From Capitulum mitella (Eukaryota; Arthropoda; Thecostraca; Pollicipedomorpha; Pollicipedidae), in contig CP099848.1 of assembly GCA_030062745.1 (NCBI GenBank), positions 12,313,568 to 12,377,567 on the forward strand: a stretch of 64,000 nt of DNA, in the 5' to 3' direction. The notes under the pieces are model-generated. The model was not told where the DNA came from. It saw only the letters and a list, made by a program, of their open reading frames with translations, and made no database searches. Below are positions 49,301 through 62,800 of the stretch, one piece after another. Each line of letters opens with the position of its first letter. The first letter of the stretch is position 1. Position numbers and translations under genes: made by a program.

Positions 49301-52300
49301 GACGGTGACGCCTCCTCGCGCCGCCAGAGTCGCCGCCTGAAGAGCTGGCCAACGACGCCGAACGCAAGGCGCAGCTTTACTACCGCTCCTGCGTGGACGC
49401 CAACGGCACGATGGAGGCCCGTGGCGGCGCGCCGCTGCGGGATCTCATCCACAACATCGGCGGCTGGAACATCACCGCCTCCAACTTCAGCGCCGTCACG
49501 TGGGACTTCCAGCAGACGCTGCAGCGGCTGCACAACCGGTTCAACGTCGGCCCGCTTTTCACCTGGTCCGTGGTTGAGGACGACAAGAACTCGTCCAGCT
49601 ACATCATACAGGTGCGCGGGGCGGAGTGGACGTGACGTCAGCGGCGTAGCCAGGATTTCGCCAAGGAGGGAACTAGGACAAACCTAACCCTCTTCAAAGC
49701 TGAAAACTCCTTGGATTTGGGCCTCTTTACTTTCCAGATCCCTACATTTTGAATTATTTTCATTGTTGGTGCGTAAAGAAACGTATGGCATTGTATTGTG
49801 TTGTTTCTAAGGGCTATCCACGGCGGTGGTTATACAGCCCCGTGTCACATGGTTCAGCACTAAACAAAGTTAGACACGCACGTGGAATCACCGTAGCACA
49901 CCAACATCCGATATACGTCATGCAAAAGTCAATTAACAACGATACGAAACCGGCCTGGGACAAGCTCTGCGATATGGAGGTGATATAGAGATATAGAGGG
50001 GACGTTTGTCAAAAGCCATAGGCGCACGATGGCTAGATAGTGCCTTCCTGTCGCACTTCCTGCCTCTGCACGTGAGCGTGGAACTTGTAATAGTCCGTTT
50101 TGTCTCGTAAACCGTTATCTTGTTGGTAGGCTGCTTACGGCGCACGTTGACCAGGGTTGGGGTAAAACGCTCTATGTGAGGCAGAGCGTGCTGTGAGTGT
50201 CCAACTGCTCCCTCGACAACCACCCAAGCTTCTCTCTCAGGCCAGACACATGGCCATATTTTGCGCGCAAAAGTAGCTCTGACGGCAGTCTACTATTTTT
50301 TGGAACCTCTGATGGTTCTGTTTTCAGCTGTTTCTATAAACAGTCACTATCTGACCTGAGGGACAACAAGGGCAGCTGTCGAGGTTTTAAGGTGATATGG
50401 CGGTAGGTAACGTCGAAGGTAAGACAGGCCGACCAGCACTCACACGCATCGTTTACTGATCAGCTTTACATGGCTATTCCCGACAGCGTTCGGTCAAAAA
50501 CGAATTCGAGATTTTTCACTTTATCGCAAGGAATGAGTGTGTCATTTTGGAAGTCAATACTATAAGTCGGCAAAGAGCGCAGGTTTTGTTAGAACGATGA
50601 GATGGGTCTTACTGCGATTGACTTTAAGAGCGCTGGCACGAAACCAGTTTCCTACCGCATTAAGCGAGTATTCCAGTCGCGAATCTAGAAGGGAGAGCTT
50701 AGCTTTCTTTACAGTAACAAGGAAATCGGTGATATGGGATCACTGATGGATTTGGGCACCGGCGGAGCACAGAGCTAAATCGTTCGCAAAAACTGTAAAT
50801 AGCAGGTGACCCAGAACCAAGCCCTCATAGACACCTCTGGTGCAGATTGGTTGATGACTCCAAACTGAAATTTTCCCGAGCTTTTAGTACGACGCTTTGA
50901 GTTTGGTTGCGTAAGTAACATGCAGACCACTTGTCTTCGATTCCACGAAGCTCCAGCTTTTGCAAAACGTTACTTTCTCAGCCTCGAAAGGGGCATGACC
51001 CCTCTGCTCCCGTAGACTGTGCCCCTACGTGACGGTGACGGGGACTCGGCGACCTGGCTGAAGCAGGGAAGGGCCTGATCACAGTACGGAGCGGGAAGTT
51101 GAGAAGGGCAAACGGAAAACGGTTTGTTGCAGGGTCAGACCAAGATTGTGCTTACATACTGAGATACACTAGGTTACTAGCCGTTTCGATGGCGTTCAGT
51201 CTGTTCCGCAAAAATCACGGAGAACTTATGAATTCTTTGAGCTTATGAGTTTTATGAACTGAGTGGCTTTTTAATTCTTTCTTTTTTTCTATCGCAAGAG
51301 AAGGAATCATGATATGGGTCCATATATGGTACCTGCAAAAAATGTCCTTGGACGTCTTTTCACCACCACGTTCGTTATGACGATCAGTGAAGAATTTGTT
51401 ATGATTTCAGACCTGAGTTGGCAAGCGCTATTTGCAAGTCCTTTATTTCCGTAAATCGGAGAATGTCCGTACTTTATCTGGAGTCCTGGAACTGAACACT
51501 AAAACCAAATCCCTTCTTCCTTTTCTCTGCGACACCGTTGGTCCGGACATTCTTGAAGTTGAAGTCTAAAAGTTGAAGTTAAAGTTGAAGTCGAAGTTGA
51601 GTCTTACCAAAAATGGTTGCCAGCTGGCGCCGTGCTCCTCCCACTCGTCTGATGGCCGTGCCGCTACCGGACGATGTTCCGAGCGTCTGACGTCATCTGT
51701 TGTTAGATGTCCGCTGTCTAACGTCACCTGTCACGTGTCCCCGGTCGCTTGACGTTACTCGACGCCAGATGTAGCGGTCCGTCCGACGTCACGTGACGAC
51801 AGATGTCACGGCAATCTGACGCCAACTGGCAAGGTCATAACATGAGGTCAAGAACATGTCATAGCAGATTGGGTGCAAGCTTTGACCTCTGAGCATAACC
51901 AGATGTCCTCGGCATGCTGACGCCACCTGACGTCCCGGCCGTCTGACGCCGCTCGACGTCAGACGTCCCCGTCACCTGCCTTCATCCCGCACAGGTGGAC
52001 CAGGGCCGGCTGATGCTGCCATCGCGCGACTATTACATCAACAAGACCACCGACAGCGACCCCGTGCTTGGGGCGTACCTGGAGTACCTGACGCGGGTGA
52101 GTCCCGGCCGCCGTCAGGAGGGGGGGGGGGGGTCGTCGGGGGAACGGTCGGCCGTGAACGTCACAAAGCCAGCCGATGGCGGGCAGAGTGGCGCATTGGC
52201 CCTAAAACGTGTTCGGTGTACTGTGCCGGGTGATCAGATTTCGGGCGTGTGGGTGCAGTTCGCCAGCGCACGTGGCGACACTGTCTAAAACATTGCGAAT

Positions 52301-52778
52301 CAGCTGATGGATGAAATCCAGATGCTTTGGTCAGCGCCGATCATAAAACGGCGTTACGTATTTTCCAAAGACGATCAGCATCCACCAAACGATATGGAAA
52401 GTGGTGTTGAGATTGCTTTGCATGCATTTATTGGTGACGCAGTTAGGTCTGAAACATTTAGATTAAAAGTGGTGAGAGATTTGATCGTCAAACGAGCACA
52501 CTGTCCCGGAGCATCGTTTTCTATAGTCCTAGTAGTGAATGGGGCCTAATTATATTGATTTGAGCCATACCATTGTCCCTCTTGGCCTAACCAATGTTCC
52601 TTTTTGTTAAAAAAACAAACGTTCAGTCATAAATGTATGTTAAAAAGACAATTGGAACAACCAATAGAGCCAGGAAGCGTGGATTTCATACAACAGTGAT
52701 AGCACAGACACACACATATCGTATGTATGTGTGACTATGTCTCTCCACTTATCTATCTATCTATCTGGCTATCTTTCG

Positions 52779-52809
<31 letters not shown>

Positions 52810-53776
52810 CATATACACATCAGGATATATACAGCCTTTTATTTGATAATTAGTAACAAACAAAGTTGTCGTTCGTCAAAATGAAGTGAGCTAAATCTGA
52901 TGACAAACCCACATTTGGGGAGGTAAACTCGTGCTCTCGACTCGCCCATACCCCTCCCCCAATCATTTACACAAAACGACAGCCCTGAAACGAAACATGC
53001 ATTCTAGCCAACCCTCGGCAATTGCTGAAATTTCTGCTGTTTAATACGGGGGCGTCCTTCTGAGCGGCAACGAGAAGGACGTGCGGTATCAAGCTGATGA
53101 AATCAGTCTCCCGCCGTTTGACAGATGGACTTCCTTTGGACGGCAACGAGGAGGATGTACTGCATCAGGACAGTGACGCCATTTCCCGTCGTTTAACAGG
53201 TGGGCATCCTGCTGGGCGGCAACGAAGAGGACGTGAGGCGCCAGGCCAATGACGTCATTTCGCTGGAGATCGAGCTGGCGAACATCACCACGCCGCCGGA
53301 CGAGCGGCGAGACGAGGAGGCCATCTACCACAAGATGAGCGTCACCGACCTGCAGGAAACTGCTCCTTTCGTGCGTGCCAGCGGGCGGGGGTACTGGGCA
53401 AAGGGAGGGAGCGCCGGGTCAAGCAAAGGAAGGGGAGCTGACGAGGGCGATAGCGCTTGCTCAGGCGCCGACAACCGGACCGAAGCGATCTGCATCGAAT
53501 TTAAACACTGGTCAAGCAGGGGTATACTCAGTCGGGTAAGGGAAACTTAATTGGCCGAACTGGCCGAAAGTCTAGGTCTAACCGAAAGCCTGAGTCTGAT
53601 TATTTTTGGAATAAAACCCGTCTTTGCGTCAAGGTCAACCAGCTTGTGGCCTGATCCAGATTTGTCTTCCAACATGTCGATTTGTATGGGACGTGTAATC
53701 GAAGAACCTAATAAGAACACGTTCGCGCACATTGATGCGCTTATATATACCTACATATATATGCATACACACACAC

Positions 53777-53849
<73 letters not shown>

Positions 53850-56800
53850 TATATATATATATATACAGTTTTCACATTTCACAACGAAATCGTTTAATTA
53901 GGTTATCATAACGAAATAACTTCAGTGCAAACAGTTCGCAAACTTAATTTGGGTCAAAAACTTCATCCAAGGTCAATGACCTCGCTTCACCTTCTTAGAC
54001 CTTTCGGAAGTCAATGGACATTGGAAGTGATCATATATACCCATGTTGGCTGTCTTCATTGAAAATATGCTAAATGATGCGTTTAGCACCCCTGTTAACT
54101 CTCAGGCTACACCATTATCCCGTGTTGCTAAAAACCTGATCCGCAAAAAATATGAAAAAGCCGAAATACGATCTGCAAAAAATGACGTTATAGGTCAATG
54201 GCCTGACATGAACTTGACCCGAAATCCTCACTCAAGGCGTACAATGAATGGAAATTGGCATATTCCACGTTTTAAAGCTCTAACACCACCCTTTTCCCGT
54301 TCCCGTTTCGTTCGAAAAGCCGTACGGAATGGCCTGTATGCACCGAGGAAGTACCCAAAGCTGACTTTTTCGACCCCATTTGACCTTGGATGTACTGATC
54401 TGGGATTATGAAAATTGCATGAATTTTTAACAAAAATGCATACATTGTATCTCTTTGTAACTTTATCCTACTCTTAAAATTTCGTATTTCCAGCTCCTTC
54501 CGTTCCCGAGACCGGAGGGGGGTACAAATGTGCCCCCTTCCACTGCGGATTAGCGTAAACCCCCTTCCACTGAGCGTGTGAAACATTGTGCACAAAACCG
54601 GCGGGACCCTTTGGGCGTTGCATATAAGCAGTTTACGAAAGAAGCATGTTTTGTTGTTGGCTTGAATGTAGCATGTCAGCTTTGTGTAAATGTTGCAATA
54701 ATGGGCATAAAAGCTAATATCCCAGTTTACAGTGGGATGTATCGAATCATTGGTTTCGAGCTAGCGACCAAACGACTTGTAAAGTTTCGACGACGCACCT
54801 CGCTTCTGATTGCTTTAAATCGGTGTAATCTTGTCCAGTATGGTGGATTTACGTATCAGTCTAGGTTGTTTTGGTAGCCACGAGCAAAGTGGGCACCCAA
54901 AGTGTGTGAAGCTACCACGGTAGCCCATTGAGGAACCTTGAATGATTAGTGCCCACCAGTATAATGCAAGCGTGGAAAATCTAGCCGATTTGATAGGCGA
55001 TAACCTTGGTTTACAAGAGGCTGCACACATGAGTTATCACGCCGGAGTTTGAATCGGTGGTTTCTTCTTTAACGCATATTCTTTTGTTTCGCAGTTGAAC
55101 TGGTTCGCTTTCTTCCAAGACGCCTTTGACCTAGTAAACGTCACGCTGCCAGCCGATCTCACCGTAGTTGTCTATGCACCAGAGTACCTGTCAAAGTTGT
55201 CCAAGACCCTCAACGAATATTTGGCTACGCTCCGCGGAAAAGTGTGAGTACGACCAATGGCGAGGCATGCTTCTATACACGCTCACCAACAATGTTCAGC
55301 TCGCCTTAAGCAAGCACCACCTAGAATCCTACCCGTCTAAATTGCTGACAGGCCCATGACATGGTCAAATCTTGTTTTATGCGTGACGATCTTTGTTTGT
55401 TTGGAAATCTTGCTCTCCGGTGCGCTATGGTTTGTCGGGATTTTCTGTCCGTAGGTAACTCAAAGGTTATCAGAGCGACGTGACGTGTCATCCGCTGTCA
55501 CTAGCGAACTTTTCTTTCCTCGTAGATCCACATACATACTAACAATTTGTGGTGGGATGGATTTGCCTACCTCCGAAAGATCGCGATGTACCTATCAGTT
55601 ATTTACCGGGGACTGCTCGACTGCCCTGATCTTTCTTCAGATACCGTCTACGATCCAGCAGTGATCTCGTCACTCCACTCATTCTGTAACCCCAGCGATC
55701 CCGTGATCCTCTTCCTGTTTCATCCTCGTCCTGTTTCTCAGTGGCTGTTTCCCCTCCCCCCCGGGTTGGCCTCCTGTCATCCTACAATTCGGCGACGATG
55801 TTAACACACTGCCTTCCATCCAGGGTCTTGAACAACTACATGATGACCAAACTCGGCAGCGGCCTTGTGCGCTGTCTCAGCAAAGACTTTCGCGATGCGT
55901 ACAAAATGCTGAAGAAGGCGCTGGTGGGCACGGACGAAGACGAGGAAACCTGGCACTACTGCGTCGACGACACCAACGCCGCCCTTGGCTTCGCGTCGGG
56001 CTCCATGTTCGTGCGGAAGAACTTCCGTTCAGAGTCGAAGCAGTTGGTAAGCATCGCTTCGCTCTCGAGCGAAGCCAGTGTTTAGCCCTGAATGATGACC
56101 AGCAGGGAGCAGCGGGTTAGATAACTCATATCCGGTGGAGAAAAATGTCCGCTCGTGAGAACCCGCAGTTCGGTTAGTCGCGTCGTGACAGCCTTTTTGG
56201 AGGGCTGCTCTTGCTGATATTCAGCTTTGGACATTCCCGTCAAAACCTTAGACATGTCGATTGAATGCAAAACCTTATCATTCAAACCATCCTCCGGACG
56301 TGGTCCAATATTTATCACGGTGTGCTGACTAAATGAACTGAATTATTTTGTGCATTAGCCTGAAATGTTTGGTCTACATACGTTTGATTTCATTATTACT
56401 ATTATAGGTAGTATGATTACGTTTTACAAAAGCAACTAATAAGATGCCTCGGAAACAAGCCGAAAATAAGAGTTTTGGCTTTCATGGAGTCGTTGAGTGA
56501 CACGGGTGTCACGACTGCGCCAGTTGGGTGATTTTAGTTGCCATTATCAGAAGACCTTGTTATTTCACTGACAACATTTAACCCTCGCGGACGGGAGGGA
56601 TTTCACTAGCACCGATGATGAGGGTGGGCGGGGGGGGGGGGTAAGCACCCCCTGGCATTTGGCCCCTAATTGGGCTAGCACCTGGGGACAAAAAGAGATC
56701 GATAGCTATGTGTCCAAAAAATTCAACGGTACTCTGGTCGATCTCGTCAGGCGAACGAGTGACTTCCTAGGTCAGGCAAAACTTTATGCTTGGGAACTGT

Positions 56801-59800
56801 AAATCAATTTTTCGGTGTTAAAACCACACACTTGGGAAGAAATAGGCCTACCATCGTCTCCTTTATCTTATTCAGTGCCAGAAATTATCATTGGGACGTT
56901 CGAAGGTCAAAAAGGTCGTCTAAAGTCATTGGCCTCGCCGGACCTTGAAAAAGTCATTGACGTATCCAAACGACCTGTTTGCATGTGGAGTATCATTTTA
57001 AAGCGGTTTTATGCCCGTCATCTGCCGTTTATACATACTACAGAATTTATGGTATTCTTCGTTTTATTATTATGTAACATAATGAATATATAATGCATCT
57101 GATATACGGAAATGCATATATAATGGAATAAATATATAAACACATGACAAAATACTTTACCATAAAGCTATACATAAGCGACATTTGGGGCAAAGACCGC
57201 TCTGAAAGCCTTCAGTAATGACGTCACAGCTCGGTGACCTGAGATGACCTGGGGGCCACTCTTTTTCCGAAATATGCGCAATGAATGTATCGTCAGCTAT
57301 GCCAAATTTAACGGTGCGGTCGTGCGATATTTTGCCGTGGTCCAGGAAACACTGATGGGGTAACACCCACACCCCCCTCGTTCGGCGAGGGTTAAGCCAT
57401 CGAATCGGTTACCACCTGGTCCTTGATTCTTATGGTGCTCTACAAAAAGTGCTGGCACGGCAACCAGAACGTTGAAGAGCACACAGACTTTTATATCGGG
57501 GCGACAATAATTGAACCTTAAGCAATGAACGGGCGAAGGCGGACTAAGTTCAAACATCTCATTGTGGCTTCTTCGTCGTTTCTGTTTTGTTTAGGTTGTA
57601 TTCTAGAGGTGTGCCTCGGAATTAAAGGTATGATTCCATTATAGGTTTCGCGTTTGAAAAGCCTTCCTGAAATTTCGTCAGTCTTACCTAACTGACTTAT
57701 ATGCAGCAATAGATGTAGTGCTTAACGTATAATAGAAATATATATAGTGCTTAACGATTACTGTTACTTGCTTTCCCGCCTTTCCACATCAGTCTTGCTC
57801 CCCAAGATGCAGAACACCCCTCTCGCTTTGCTCACATCAAACGAGTAAAGCAAGGTGTCCCAACTGGACTGGAAAAAATGGCCAAACGCATCACGCCGGG
57901 GACTAGCGAACCTGCAGCTGGCCGGGAATCCTGACACCAGCCCTGCTCGCCGTGCTTTGTCAGTGTGCCTGAAGCCCCGACCGCCAGCCGTCTCCCCATG
58001 GAACGACGGCTCCTCTCCGGGACGACGGTTCCTCTCAGTGACCGCTCCTTTCTGTGACGACGGTTGCTCTCTGTGACGGCTCCTCTCAGTGACGGCTCCT
58101 CTCAGTGATGACGGCTCTTCTCAGTGATGGCTCCTCTCAGTGACGACGGCTCTCCTCTGTGACGGCTTCTCTCAGTGACGACGGCTCCTCTCAGTGACGG
58201 CTCCTCTCAGTGACGACGGCTCCTCTCTGTGACGGCTTCTCTCAGTGACGACGGCTTCTCTCAGTGACGGCTGCTCTCAGTGACGGCTCCTCTCAGTGAC
58301 GACGGCTTATCTCTGTGACGGCTCGTCTCAGTGACGACGGCTCTCTGCGACAGGCCGAGGAGATGATCGCCGACGTGCGCGCTTCTTTCATCGCCAACAC
58401 CAAGAAGCTCTCCTGGATGGACGACGAGACGCGCACTCTGGCCGAAGAGAAGGCCGAGGCCATCACCAAAATGATTGGTGAGTCAGGTGAACGCTGCAGG
58501 GACATTTTGTCGCGGCCAGAGCAGCTGTATACTTTTGCGGACGGCGACGGCAGCTTCAGATGTGTGACTGGATTGCCTTGCATGATGTGCGCACTTCTAC
58601 CTTTGCCGCTCGCCGAAAGTGTAGTCTCGTCGTACTTCTCCACCGCATTGTACAATGAATAAGTTGGGACAGTGAGCTGAACGGCTCAGTGCCAGAGCAG
58701 ATGATGAGTCCCATGACTCTAGTAGCGTGAAAGCCGATGTAGCCGTAGTAGCAGGGCTTCCTTCGGATGCGTTGTGTTTCGGCCGACATCGTGAGCCCTA
58801 GGGTTCAGAAGTTTGATGGTGAGCATGTAGTATTAGATCACAGTCCAGATAAGAATTATCCCTTGATCTTCCTGGACATGCAGCTTATGCAGCCGTGCCA
58901 TGTGTCCCATGCTTTAGACATTCATGGTGAAGTAAAACGAACAGCGCACAATCAAACTGCACTTTTTACAGGGTTCCCGCCAAGCATACTGGATGATGAT
59001 TACCTCAACGACAAGTATAGCAGTCTGGAAATTGATGAATACGAGTACTTTGAGAACAACTTGCGGTGCAGCAAATACTCTCTAATCAAGAACCTTGAGA
59101 AATACGGCAAGCCCGTCAATAAGACAAGGTATCGTGGACCTCCCGGCGGTTCGTGAACGCAGCCTGTTTCTAACATTGGCGACCACCGGATGAGGGCGGT
59201 CTATTGCACTTTCCCGAGGCGGCAGAAACGTTTAAACGTTTCTGGGTTGAGGCGTTTTCCTGATGAGATCAGTGACTAATCCCAAGAGAACCGAGACGTT
59301 TGCCTGGTGAAACCAGTGGCTAATCCCAGCAGAACTAAGAATAAGTGACCTTTGATGAGATTCCACGTCATTGGAACATGATCCCACATTCGATATGGGA
59401 CCTCGCCATATTCCAGTGGCGAGTGATTAGGTGGACATCTGGTCGATGATGCGCACTTGTTTCACATTCTACTAGATGTCAAACGAACCGAAACCTTTTC
59501 AGCTCAGACTATGAATCAGTATGCTGTCTTCTTCCGACAGTACTATTTTCAGATACGTACTAGATGCAACTCGAATCAAAGTCCTTTGAACTCCGACAAT
59601 AATTCGGTATGACCTATCCTTTGCATGGTACCATTTGACCTGACTTAACTCGACATCAGTTAGCCTGACCCGACAAAATCTGGTCTTGCTGATCTAACCT
59701 GATGCCATCTAATCTGGCCTGATGAGACCTGAATTGGTCCGCTTTGACCCTACATTAACATTTGTAAGCCGCCGGTACCCGAGCTGTCCGGACCTCACCG

Positions 59801-62800
59801 GAGCCGTCAAGACCTGTCCTGAGCCGACCTGACCCTAGATGACTCGACGTGGCTTGAGCTGACCTGGCCCGACCTGACCTGCCCTGCCCTGCCCTGCCCA
59901 GGTGGGACATGACTCCGCCGTCGGTGAACGCCTACTACTCGGCGTCGCACAACATGATCGTCTTCCCGGCCGGCATTCTGCAGGCGCCCTTCTACGACCC
60001 GCAGTACCCGCGCTCGCTCAACTTCGGCGCCATGGGCGTCGTCATGGGCCACGAGCTGACCCACGCCTTCGACGACCAAGGTGGAGAGGCGACGCCTGTC
60101 GTTCACGCCACGGCGACGGGACGGTCTTGACGTGACTGCCCGGTTAATATTGGCTAAATCATTTGATTATTGCGCTTTTATCGCTCAGGTCATATCGATG
60201 TTATGCGTATGCAGAATGTTTTTTTTCTTCCAAATCCTTGCCCACTGACAGGGTTCTGAGAATTCAGGAGTCCATCCAGCCGGCAAGGCATTGGGGAATC
60301 TGTTTGAGCTATGGAAATGTGTTATCTTTTACCATCTTATTTTAACATTTCTATCGCTCCGGCAGGTCGCGAATATGACAAATACGGCAACATGAACCAC
60401 TGGTGGAACAATGAGACCATCCAGCGCTTCAAGGAGCGCACTCAGTGCATGGTGGACCAGTACTCTCAGTACCGTGTCAACAACCTCACCGTCAACGGCC
60501 GGCAAACGCTAGGTAAGCGCGCTGCACTAACAGAACTCAGCGGGCACTGTTGGTCTGCCGGTGCACTGTGCGTATGTGTGCTGTTGGTGTGGTGTGCGTC
60601 TGTCTGTCGTCTGATTTCTCGGAGTGGGTAGTGTCAGATGTCTGATGGACCGTTTCGTCAAAGTCCGTGGCAAATATTGAGATGAAACTGATGAAGATCT
60701 GCGGGGAGAGTGTGAAGGTGGGTGGGATACGATGAACCTTGCATTGGTGAGAAACTGGTCTCGTCCATAGGGAACGTGTGTTATCCAGTAACGGAGCCTT
60801 TCGATGTTTTTTTGGGGAAATGACAAACACCCATTCGCGTTTCCCAACTGAAAGGTCGCGGTGGAACCCTTGCTGTACGGGGGCGGGGGGAAGGGCACGT
60901 CGACCTATTGAGGCCTGTCAATGACGCCATCATAGTGCTGCCGATTGGCTCTAAGGAACTCACAGCCTGTCGTTGGTTTCCGTGAATCTTCCGTCTGTCA
61001 GCCGCCTGTCAGGGGTGCGGTGAACGCTCACTATTCATCGTCTCGCCATATACGTCTGGCAGCTGTCTGTCACGAATCATGCGCCACAGGGGAGAACATC
61101 GCTGACAACGGCGGCCTCAAGGCCTCGTTCGACGCGTACCGTCTGTACCGGCGGCACCACGGCGAGGAGCCGCCCCTGCCCGGCGTCAACCTCACGCACT
61201 CTCAGCTCTTCTTCCTCAGCTTTTCTCAGGTGGGCACCGAAAATCGCACAGGCGGGTGCTTATGTGGAACAAGAGTCTGCTTGATAGCACCGCAGCGGAG
61301 CAATATTCGGCCGTGTAGCTAGCCCGCCACCATCTGGCCCACTTGGCGTCTGACGCTGGAGCCGGTGCCAGCGAATCAGAATGCCCTTCGTTGGAAATTC
61401 GTCCAGTTACCACGTGCCGTGCTGTGACTTTACCCGGGCGCCAAACAGTCAGAGGCCGTCTAAAACTCATCGTGACACGACGGACTACTTAGCGTGTGTC
61501 TGGCCTTTCTCAATGAAGACGTGGCCACATGCATTACGAACACTTAAAGTACAGCTGGTCTGGTTCATACATACCTGTGAAGGCGTGATGACATTCGCTA
61601 TGCTCAGGAACAATTCAGCAGAAGTGAATTTCATTGGACGATATTCAAGGGCCCACACCAAACTGTTGACGTATCGGAACTGTTCTGGTCGAGTGTGAAA
61701 GAGGCGGAAAATGGACGTGACAAAAGTCTGAGTATTTTCCAGGCATCGGGAAAAAGGGACATCTTTATGCGCTCCAATGTCTCACGCCAGTGGCCTTGTT
61801 ATTGAAGCGTCTCGGCATAAGGGTTTAAGGATTGCTTAGATTTATGCTCGCACCAAATTGCGACATTTCCTGACGTCTGCTATTGGCTCCATCTGGATCA
61901 GTACCACAACGCTGAGTCACTTGTGCTGCCCTGTTGAAACAGTGTTGGACTACAAAGCCGAGGTGCTCAAGTGATCCGTTCGGAAACGCGTTGCCAGTCA
62001 CGTTTGCTTTCGTTTTCATATCCAGCAGCCATGATTACTTTCCTTATGATAATCATTTCGTTTTTTCCCGGGAGGCCAATGCTACTGCCAAGACATATGA
62101 CGCCAAAATTCTTGCGTAAATGTGATTTATAAACGACATTGTTAATTTATTTGATACCCGAATTCAATTCCCATTTCACCGTCCAGTTACTGAAATAGGT
62201 TGTCATTACAATAACATGGTGCGGACCTAACTCACGTGACCTTTACTCGCCAGTATTTTTCAAAATGTTAGGGAGTAAACTCAATGGCCTAACATGGTGA
62301 GTGAGGGCGGGGCTTTGGGAGAAGCAAACCCACTGGCGTTTATAACCTCACATTAATAGATTGTCCAGCTATTGCGACTTTGCTATGCAATTTGGTCCAA
62401 GCCTCTCGCTTGGTTACGCCACTCCCACAGTGCCACAGCCAAAGGGAAAAAGAACATTTTCGAGTCTCTTCTTTCCATGCATTGCCAGTGGAATGTTAAA
62501 TTTTCCCGAGCTGGAAGAGAGGAATAGTTATCCCGTTGCCTCCACCCCAGTGAGCAGTACCATTCATCCACAGGTCTTCTCTTCATGAGAACCATCCCAA
62601 GGCGTCAGGGTGACGTCGCTGTAACGTCCGCGCCACCTCTGCCGCAGGTGTGGTGCACGTCAGCCACGCCCGAGGCGCAGCGACTGACCACCCTCAACGA
62701 CGGCCACGCGCCGGCGCGTTACCGCGTCATCGGACCGCTCTCCAACTCGGAGGAGTTCGCGCACGAGTACCGCTGCCCGGCCGGCTCGCCGATGAACCCA

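Noticed and set aside
53048..53124. Alternative or extra coding exon upstream of exon 6
   Set aside because: It is similar to the exon 6 start but cannot be joined without duplicating the LLGG segment, and lacks a donor; a decayed duplication is more likely.
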